A stretch of DNA of 13,844 nt from an uncultured bacterium (lineage in GTDB: Bacteria > Verrucomicrobiota > Verrucomicrobiia > Opitutales > Intestinicryptomonadaceae): contig CAJMOT010000050.1 in the NCBI GenBank assembly GCA_905214995.1, positions 1-13,844 on the forward strand, written 5' to 3'. Both the position numbers and the translations under genes were made by a program. Below the pieces are notes generated by a model. The model did not search any database and was not told the origin of the DNA. It saw only the letters and a list, made by a program, of their open reading frames with translations. Every line of letters begins with the position of its first letter. The first letter of the stretch is position 1. Shown here in pieces: positions 7,558 to 12,682 of this stretch.

Positions 7558-7566
7558 TTGCGGGCG

Positions 7567-7611
7567 AAAAAAGGCGCATGGCGCGCGGGATTTGACGGAA
7601 AAGCGGGCGCC
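7567..7611 (-). terminator. Candidate riboswitch expression-platform terminator
   Basis: In the minus-strand leader, GGCGC (7611-7607) can pair with GCGCC (7577-7573), immediately followed by six T residues (7572-7567). The same GGCGC can instead pair with another GCGCC at 7584-7580, giving a competing fold. This lies about 55 bases after the aptamer, where a ligand-dependent terminator would be expected. The stem is short and the loop long, so folding should be computed. Confidence 0.4.
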
Positions 7612-7665
7612 GTGCCGAATCGCAACCAAGCCCTCTGTCTTCCTTGCGCGGGAACCAAAGGGAAA

Positions 7666-7832
7666 TTTCCAGGCACGTCTTCTGGCTTGCGTCCCGGCGG
7701 GGGAGGGAAAATTCCCGCCCGCCTTCCGTGCGCCTTCCCGCGCTTTGCGCAGTGGCTTTGTGCCCGGATTTTGAGGACGATTACAGAGGCGCGACCGCGT
7801 CCGATTCTCACGGACTTCCGTTTGCCTGAAAA
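7666..7832 (-). promoter_or_regulatory. Cobalamin riboswitch (adenosylcobalamin-type aptamer)
   Basis: On the minus strand, TTTTCAGGCA (7832-7823) pairs with TGCCTGGAAA (7675-7666) over ten positions, one G-U, to form the closing P1 helix. Between them lie the class landmarks in order: CGGAAGTCCGTGAGAATCGG, then the CGCCTCTGTAA core, then AAGCCACTG (usual ATGCCACTG), GCGGGAAGGCG, and the B12 box AGCCAGAAGACGTGCC (consensus AGCCAGGAGACCTGCC). The peripheral CCACTG...GGGAAGG module is typical of the adenosylcobalamin class. The aptamer ends 164 bases before the DUF4465 start codon, so it controls the DUF4465-btuB-PEP-CTERM operon. Such riboswitches normally turn expression off when cobalamin is abundant. 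Identification by eye from motif order; covariance-model confirmation was not possible here. Confidence 0.94.
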
Positions 7833-7904
7833 TGTCGCCGCCGGCTTGCTTCATTGCCGGCTGTCGGATTTAAAAAAATCCGCATGAAAATGAACTGCTC
7901 GCAA

Positions 7905-7933
7905 TGAAAATTGACGCCGGGCGGAAATGTCAA
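7905..7933 (-). promoter_or_regulatory. Candidate promoter of the cobalamin operon
   Basis: On the minus strand a perfect TTGACA (7933-7928) is followed after 17 bases by TTTTCA (7910-7905). The -10 is poor by sigma-70 rules, but the arrangement closely resembles the candidate at 1705-1733 (TTGACA, 17 bases, TATTCA). Transcription would start near 7898, about 65 bases before the aptamer. The spacer between contains a 7-bp inverted repeat CGGATTT/AAATCCG at 7865-7882. Confidence 0.35.
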
Positions 7934-8054
7934 ACGTTTTTTGAGATTATTTTTTGCGGAAGGCCCGCAGGAAATTTTCCGCGCCCAAAATATTTTTCGA
8001 TTTTCGCCGTCGAATTTGAACGCGGCGGCCCCGTTTTTTCTCAAAGCTTTTGCA

Positions 8055-8774
8055 ATGAAAAAAACCGTTATATTTTGCTCGGCAATTCTGGCGTGCGCGC
8101 TTGTTGCGTGCGCCGCAATACTCGTCAACCCGTCGGTTGTGTTCCGCAGCGCAGGGGGGATAAAGGTCAAGGGAACCGCCGTAGAGCGCGTCCAAAGCGA
8201 CGCCGCCGAATGGGGCGCCAAGATTTGCGTGCGCGCCCCATCCCTGCGCGCGGCAGCGGCGGAAGCGGAGAAATTCGCGGCGCTCGCGAAGGCGGAGTTT
8301 GAAAAGCGTTCCGTCCGGCGCGCGGAATTTTCCGCCGTATCCGCAAGCCCCGTCTACAAAGTCGAAAAGGGGGCAACTACAAATGCAGTGGAAGCGTATG
8401 CGGCGGCGCTTTCGATTTCCGTCTCCGCAAAGTCGCGCGAAGAAATCGCCAATGTTGAAGCCGCGTGTTCCGAGCTCCTCAAAAGCGGCGTTCCGATCTT
8501 CCCCGGGGAGGCGCGGTATTACTATACCGGATTGGAATCGCTCAAAATGCGGCTGCTCGAGGCCGCCGCCCAAAACGCGCGCGAAAGGGCGGAAAAGCTC
8601 GTGAGCGGCAGCGGCTCCAAGCTCGGGCCCGTCGTGTCGGCGTCGCAGGGGATATTCCAGATCACGCGCCCGCTGTCCAACGATACGAGCGATTGGGGAA
8701 TGTACGACACTTCAAGCTTTGAAAAGGACGTGAAGTGCGTCGTCACGATAGAGTTTTCCGCGGCGGGCAGATAG
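8055..8774 (+). CDS. SIMPL (DUF541) domain-containing envelope protein
   Basis: A 239-residue protein with an N-terminal hydrophobic segment (residues 4-26) and a periplasmic SIMPL domain. The start at ATG 8055 is chosen because it opens the signal or anchor segment; an upstream frame extension to 7911 carries no conserved sequence. GIKVKGTAVERVQSDAAEW near residue 36 is the typical SIMPL opening, and YYYTGLESLKMRLLEAAAQN, RAEKLV, GSKLGPV, GIFQITRP and DTSSFEKDVKCVVTIEF match the C-terminal half of the family (YggE-like). LVAC at 16-19 could be a lipobox with Cys19 as the acylated residue, but the hydrophobic run continues past it, so an uncleaved membrane anchor is equally possible. SIMPL proteins have no firmly established biochemical role; some are linked to envelope and oxidative stress. 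The gene stops 5 bases before the convergent porin gene, with no terminator between them. Confidence 0.88.
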   Translation: MKKTVIFCSAILACALVACAAILVNPSVVFRSAGGIKVKGTAVERVQSDAAEWGAKICVRAPSLRAAAAEAEKFAALAKAEFEKRSVRRAEFSAVSASPVYKVEKGATTNAVEAYAAALSISVSAKSREEIANVEAACSELLKSGVPIFPGEARYYYTGLESLKMRLLEAAAQNARERAEKLVSGSGSKLGPVVSASQGIFQITRPLSNDTSDWGMYDTSSFEKDVKCVVTIEFSAAGR

Positions 8775-8779
8775 CGCGC

Positions 8780-10078
8780 CTAAAACGATACGATCAGCTG
8801 GCCGCCGAGGACGAGGGCGTCGTCGAGTTCGCTGTTGCCGTTGGGCCTGAATATGTATTGCAGGTCGGGCTGTATGGAGACGCGTTCGTTGAGCTGGATT
8901 ACGTAGGTGGCCTCAACGACCATTTCGTAGGTGGCGGAGTACGACGCAGCCCCTTTCCCGTATCCGTAGTTTGAGTTGAACGAGCCGTAAAGCCACGAGA
9001 AATATAACCCGTCCTGGCTGCGGTACGGCATGAACCCTTGCAGCTGTATTCCCCAGTATGCCATCCACGGCATCGTGGAGACGCTTTGGACGGGGGAGCA
9101 TTGCAAGCCCGCCCAGACGCTCGCGTAGCGGCAGAGGGCGTCGGGGTCTCGCCAGACCATCTGCTGGCCCTGTATCCAGAAGCCGTAGCCGCTGCCGCGG
9201 GTTCCGCCCGAATAGTTTGCAAGGCCGTCGTATCCGCCGAAAAAGTATCCGCCTATCTGGTATAGCCCCCGCAATCCCGTGCCGTCGAGCGGCTTGCCGC
9301 TTGCGTCCTTCCGCCTGAAAAACTCGGGGCTCCAAGCCGCCTGGAAGAGCGCCATGTAGCCGTCGTCGGAGCTTATGCCGAATTCCGTGCCGTTCCAGTC
9401 GGCGTCCCCGAGCGACTGCGGAGCCTGGTAGAGGCCGGCGGATAGCGTCACCTCCGACGCGGGCGAGTATCGGACGTTGACGCCCCATGTCGCCTGCGGG
9501 GACGACGTGAAGGGCGAGTTGTAGAATATGGCCTCCGGCGTGCTGTCCATTCCGCCGCTTACGAGGTACGCCATGACGGGAAGGCTGTTGAATGCGTCGG
9601 ACATGGACATGCGCCCGAAGTTCGCTTCCAGCGTCCCGGCGCGCGTTTCGAACGTCTGCGTAAAATACATTTCGTAGAATGCCGCGCCGTTTACGACGTA
9701 GGATTCCGACGCCGTGAAAAAGTTTCCGATTTTCTCGGAGAGATTGCCTCCGGAGCTGTACGCGCCTGAAATAGTGAAAGCCCCTCCCTTCCATCCGATC
9801 TGCCTTTCGAGGTCGAAGTCGAGCCCGAATATCATTTCCCCCGTATAGTTTGCGCCCTGTTCGGCGCCGCCGTAGGGGTTGCCGACGAGAACCGCGCAGT
9901 AGTCGAAGAAGAATCTTGCGCCCGTCGAGTCTTCGAGGCTTGAATTCGCGCTCTCGATTTGTGTTGCGGCGCAGTCGAGGCCGAGGTTTCCGCAGGGCAG
10001 GGCGGCGTCCGCGCCTTCGGTTTGCGCCGCGAATGCGGCGGCGCACGAGGCGCACAGCGGTAAGAGTTTTCTCTTCAT
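8780..10078 (-). CDS. OprB-family carbohydrate porin
   Basis: A 432-residue outer-membrane barrel with signal peptide (MKRKLLPLCASCAAAFAAQTEGADA). Matches to the OprB family (PF04966) include FGRMSMSDAFN near residue 155, the repeated Tyr/Trp/Gly strands such as GGYFFGGYDG and YGFWIQGQQMVW, WGIQLQGFMPYRSQDGLYF near 350, EMVVEATYVIQLNERVSIQP, the LQYIFRPNG block typical of the OprB C-terminal strands, and a terminal phenylalanine for Bam recognition. Such porins favour diffusion of sugars. A TATCAT (minus 10100-10095) could be a -10 with a leader of only about 10 bases, but no good -35 was seen. There is no Shine-Dalgarno before the ATG. The gene is alone on its strand, separated from the upstream STAS gene by a terminator, and it converges on the SIMPL gene. 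Confidence 0.85.
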   Translation of the reverse strand: MKRKLLPLCASCAAAFAAQTEGADAALPCGNLGLDCAATQIESANSSLEDSTGARFFFDYCAVLVGNPYGGAEQGANYTGEMIFGLDFDLERQIGWKGGAFTISGAYSSGGNLSEKIGNFFTASESYVVNGAAFYEMYFTQTFETRAGTLEANFGRMSMSDAFNSLPVMAYLVSGGMDSTPEAIFYNSPFTSSPQATWGVNVRYSPASEVTLSAGLYQAPQSLGDADWNGTEFGISSDDGYMALFQAAWSPEFFRRKDASGKPLDGTGLRGLYQIGGYFFGGYDGLANYSGGTRGSGYGFWIQGQQMVWRDPDALCRYASVWAGLQCSPVQSVSTMPWMAYWGIQLQGFMPYRSQDGLYFSWLYGSFNSNYGYGKGAASYSATYEMVVEATYVIQLNERVSIQPDLQYIFRPNGNSELDDALVLGGQLIVSF

Positions 10079-10180
10079 GGCGTTTGCGGTTTAAATGATA
10101 TGCGCGAATGCGCGCCGCGCTTTTTCGCGCCACTTTCCGACACCGCGAAACGCGCGTTTGTTCTGCGGAAATTCGGGCGC

Positions 10181-10207
10181 AAAAAAATCCGCCCTAAATG
10201 CGGGCGG
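10181..10207 (-). terminator. Rho-independent terminator of the STAS gene
   Basis: On the minus strand CCGCCC (10207-10202) and GGGCGG (10194-10189) form a 6-bp GC stem around a GCATTTA loop, followed by A and seven T residues (10187-10181). It starts 38 bases after the STAS stop codon and separates it from the porin gene on the same strand. Confidence 0.85.
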
Positions 10208-10245
10208 CATTGCGAATGCGGCGGGCGCGCCGGTCTCCGGATTTC

Positions 10246-10578
10246 TCAGAAGCTTTTTATGGCCTCGTCGCGGGTGGTGTAGATCGGGAATATCGTGGTG
10301 AATCCGGAGATCTCAAACACCTGCTTGACGTTTTGGCTGAGCCCCGAGAGTGCGATTTCGCCGGAGATCTTTTTGAACTGTTTGGCGGCCGCGAGCAGCA
10401 CGCGCAACCCCGCGCTGCTGATGTATTCGAGGTCGCGGCAGTCCACGAGGATCTTCGTGCAGTTTTCGTCAAAGAGCTTGTTGAAGGCTTTTTCGAGGTC
10501 GGCGGTTGTCGTGACATTGAGTCTCCCGTTGAGGGCTATAATCGACACGTCGTTGCTTTTTTCTTCTGTGATTTCCAT
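10246..10578 (-). CDS. STAS-domain anti-sigma-factor antagonist
   Basis: A 110-residue single-domain protein of the SpoIIAA/RsbV type. It has a beta-strand opening MEITEEKSNDVSIIALNGRL, then ADLEKAFNKLF, the core KILVDCRDLEYISSAGLRVL containing the serine pair (Ser54/Ser55) that includes the usual phospho-acceptor, and the closing IALSGLSQNVKQVFEISGF. When unphosphorylated, such proteins sequester a kinase/anti-sigma factor. The start at 10578 gives normal family length without a Shine-Dalgarno; an in-frame ATG at 10614 has GGAG 5 bases upstream and would add 12 residues, so the true start is open. No kinase, phosphatase or sigma gene is present in the window, so its partner must be encoded elsewhere. 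It may equally act in a polysaccharide or motility switch, as other orphan STAS proteins do. Confidence 0.9.
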   Translation of the reverse strand: MEITEEKSNDVSIIALNGRLNVTTTADLEKAFNKLFDENCTKILVDCRDLEYISSAGLRVLLAAAKQFKKISGEIALSGLSQNVKQVFEISGFTTIFPIYTTRDEAIKSF

Positions 10579-10747
10579 GTTGGGCTGTCGGGGTTTATAA
10601 AAAATTTGCGCCATTCTTGCTCCGGATTCCGAAAAAATCAAGAAAATTAAACTTTCGCGCCCGCCGCGCAAAATGGCGTCGCAATTTATATATATTAGAG
10701 CGGACGCGGCGCGCGGGGCAAAAAAAATTGCGCCCGCAGAAAAATGC

Positions 10748-10777
10748 TTGAAGAGCGGGCGGATCGGGTATTATTTT
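10748..10777 (+). promoter_or_regulatory. Candidate promoter for the isomerase-like gene
   Basis: TTGAAG at 10748-10753, an 18-base spacer, and TATTTT at 10772-10777 (or TATTAT at 10769-10774 with 15 bases). The A/T-rich block stands out in a GC-rich surround. Transcription would start near 10784, leaving a leader of about 34 bases with AAAGGAAA before the ATG. Confidence 0.4.
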
Positions 10778-10817
10778 ATTTACACTAACGCATCGTAACA
10801 AACAAAGGAAATCTACT

Positions 10818-11858
10818 ATGGCAAGACCTCTGACTCTGTTTACCGGCCAATGGGCCGACATGAAACTCGAAGACCTCGCGCCCCTCGCGAAAAAAATGGG
10901 CTACGAGGGCCTTGAAATCGCGCTTACGGCAAACCATTTCGACATGACGAAAGCCGGCGACAAGGACTACCTCAAAAGCCGCTGGGACATTCTCGCCTCC
11001 AACGGGCTCAACTGTTTTGCGCTCTCCAACCACCTCGTCGGCCAGTGCGTGTGCGACAACATCGATTCGCGCCACAGGGCTATGATGCAGGACTACATCT
11101 GGGGCGACGGCGACCCCGAGGGCGTGCGCCGGCGCGCGGCGGAAGAGATGGTAAAAACCGCCTCAGTGTGCAAGACTTTCATGGAAATGCGCCCCGATTC
11201 CCTTGCGGCTTCCCCGATCGCCCCGACGGTCACGGGCTTTACGGGCTCTTCCATCTGGCAGTATCTCTATTCTTTCCCGCCGGCGTCCAAGGAGATGATA
11301 GAGGCCGGATACGCCGATTTCGCGAAGCGTTGGACGCCCATTCTCGACGCTTTCGACGCGCAGGGCGTAAACTTTGCGCTCGAAGTCCATCCGACGGAAA
11401 TCGCCTTCGACATCGCCTCCGCCGAGAGGGCGCTAAAAGCCGTGAATTGCCACAAGCGTTTCGGCTTCAATTACGACCCATCGCACTTCGGCTATCAGGG
11501 CGTGGACTACGTCAAATTTATCCGCAAGTTCTCCGACAGGATTTTCCACGCACACATGAAGGACGTCTGGTGGGGGCACGGCAACGGAGAAGCCGGCGTA
11601 TTCGGCGGGCACACGGAGTTCTGCGATCCCCGCAGGTACTGGGACTTCCGCTCCATCGGCCACGGCGACATCAATTTTGAGGAGATAATCGTCGCCCTCA
11701 ACGACATCGGCTACAACGGCCCGCTCTCGGTCGAGTGGGAAGACGGGCGCATGGACAGGGTCCACGGCGCGACGGAGTCCGCCGCCCGCGTGCGCTCCTT
11801 CGATTTCCCCCGCTCGGAAATCGCGTTCGATTCCGCTTTCGACACCTCCAACCAGTAA
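10818..11858 (+). CDS. Sugar phosphate isomerase/epimerase family protein (xylose isomerase-like TIM barrel)
   Basis: A 346-residue cytoplasmic protein without signal peptide, of the AP-endonuclease-2/xylose isomerase-like TIM barrel family. Metal-binding residues fall where expected: Glu189 in ALEVHPTE, Asp220 and His223 in NYDPSHFGYQG, His246 in FHAHMKD, and Glu306 in LSVEWED. MGYEGLEIAL near residue 27 is the typical second strand, and SIGHGDINFEEI near 279 precedes the last strand. The ATG at 10818 has AAAGGAAA about 11 bases upstream. Family members isomerise, epimerise or beta-eliminate sugars and inositols, including 3-keto sugars made by Gfo/Idh/MocA enzymes, one of which lies 0.8 kb downstream. 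A terminator and a new promoter separate the two, so the link is by proximity. The substrate is unknown. Confidence 0.87.
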   Translation: MARPLTLFTGQWADMKLEDLAPLAKKMGYEGLEIALTANHFDMTKAGDKDYLKSRWDILASNGLNCFALSNHLVGQCVCDNIDSRHRAMMQDYIWGDGDPEGVRRRAAEEMVKTASVCKTFMEMRPDSLAASPIAPTVTGFTGSSIWQYLYSFPPASKEMIEAGYADFAKRWTPILDAFDAQGVNFALEVHPTEIAFDIASAERALKAVNCHKRFGFNYDPSHFGYQGVDYVKFIRKFSDRIFHAHMKDVWWGHGNGEAGVFGGHTEFCDPRRYWDFRSIGHGDINFEEIIVALNDIGYNGPLSVEWEDGRMDRVHGATESAARVRSFDFPRSEIAFDSAFDTSNQ

Positions 11859-11873
11859 AGTTTTCGGCCCTTC

Positions 11874-11914
11874 GGCTGCGGGAGGCTTCGGCGGCTTTCC
11901 GCAGCCTTTCGTTT
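11874..11914 (+). terminator. Rho-independent terminator after the isomerase-like gene
   Basis: GGCTGCGG (11874-11881) pairs with CCGCAGCC (11899-11906) around a 17-base loop, followed by TTTCGTTT. It starts 16 bases after the stop codon. Its stem shares the GGCTGCG/CGCAGCC arms with the terminator at 3341. Confidence 0.78.
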
Positions 11915-11949
11915 GCCGATTTTTTGCGCTTTCTGTATTGTGTTTTTTC

Positions 11950-11977
11950 TTTACAAAATGCGCGCGCGGGGTATAGC
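11950..11977 (+). promoter_or_regulatory. Candidate sigma-70 promoter for the DoxX-like gene
   Basis: TTTACA (11950-11955) and TATAGC (11972-11977) are separated by 16 bases of GC-rich sequence. It lies just past the terminator of the preceding gene and about 50 bases before the next start codon, the right place for a new transcription unit. Confidence 0.5.
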
Positions 11978-12029
11978 TTTTTTCGAAAGGGCTTATTCCT
12001 TTACCAATCTAAAATAGAAAATAAACATA

Positions 12030-12647
12030 ATGAAATTCTCAAATCTCACTTATACAATGGCGTTTTGGCTGCTCCGATTTTGGCTGGCGGCAAGGGCTAT
12101 CGGCACGGGGCTGACGAAATTTATCGGCAAGGTAAACGGGGAAATTCCCAATCCCGAATACGAGGTTAAGATAAAGGAGGCTATGGCGGACGGATTGTCG
12201 CGCAGCGAAGCCGCCGAACTCGTCACCGACATTCCCGAAAAGATCAGCGGGACGATAGACGTCATCAGCGTATCCGCCTATCACGGCTTGCCCGAAAAGG
12301 GCCCGATGACCATTGAAACGTTTAGCGCGAGCCCCCTCATGCCCTCGTTTATGGTAGGCCCGTATTCGGCGGTTCTCGGATACGCGCTCATCGCCCTCGG
12401 GCTCACGGTTCTGCTCGGCATATGCACGCGCGTTTCCCTCTTCCTGATGGGGCTGCTGTACATCTCCCTGACGTGGGGCTTCATAATCCTCGAACCGAAT
12501 ATGGGCCCGAGCGCCGCCGCGGGCATAGCGTACCTCGGCGTGCATATGCTTCTAATCGTCGCCGCCCTGTTCCTCGCGGACTACAACAAGTTCGAGCTTC
12601 TGCCCTGCAAAAAGTTCGGATTTTGCAAGTGCTGCGACAAAGAGTAG
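12030..12647 (+). CDS. DoxX-like four-helix inner-membrane protein with cysteine-rich tail
   Basis: A 205-residue membrane protein. The first hydrophobic segment (about 8-28) is followed by a polar stretch of about 80 residues (KFIGKVNGEIPNPEYEVKIK..., with an alanine/glutamate helix) and then three close membrane segments (about 111-131, 134-154, 162-183) with TRVSLFLMGLLYISLTWGF and IAYLGVHMLLIVAALFLADYN, an arrangement seen in DoxX/DoxD-like proteins. The C-terminal tail ends with Cys193, Cys199, Cys201 and Cys202 in CKKFGFCKCC, which could bind a metal or take part in thiol redox chemistry. The ATG at 12030 has an A-rich leader and no Shine-Dalgarno. The Gfo/Idh/MocA gene follows after 35 bases with no terminator, so the two are probably co-transcribed. 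DoxX family membership is moderately sure; a redox-partner role is speculation. Confidence 0.72.
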   Translation: MKFSNLTYTMAFWLLRFWLAARAIGTGLTKFIGKVNGEIPNPEYEVKIKEAMADGLSRSEAAELVTDIPEKISGTIDVISVSAYHGLPEKGPMTIETFSASPLMPSFMVGPYSAVLGYALIALGLTVLLGICTRVSLFLMGLLYISLTWGFIILEPNMGPSAAAGIAYLGVHMLLIVAALFLADYNKFELLPCKKFGFCKCCDKE

Positions 12648-12682
12648 TTCTTAACTTTTTACAATAAATACGATATAAAATT

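Noticed and set aside
7621..7860. tRNA or CRISPR-like structure in the 7.5-8.0 kb intergenic region
   Set aside because: All hairpin-like and conserved-looking segments there are explained by the cobalamin aptamer and its leader; no cloverleaf or spaced repeats were found.
7840..7861. GCCGGC...GCCGGC repeat beside the aptamer
   Set aside because: GCCGGC is its own palindrome and common in GC-rich DNA; it lies outside the aptamer closing helix.
7865..7882. CGGATTT/AAATCCG inverted repeat upstream of the riboswitch as a terminator
   Set aside because: No gene on either strand ends here and no T-run follows either arm; it is at most a leader hairpin.
12651..12679. TTAACT-N17-TATAAA as a promoter for the Gfo/Idh/MocA gene
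   Set aside because: The -10 would end only 3 bases before the ATG, placing the transcription start inside the coding sequence; co-transcription with the preceding gene is simpler.
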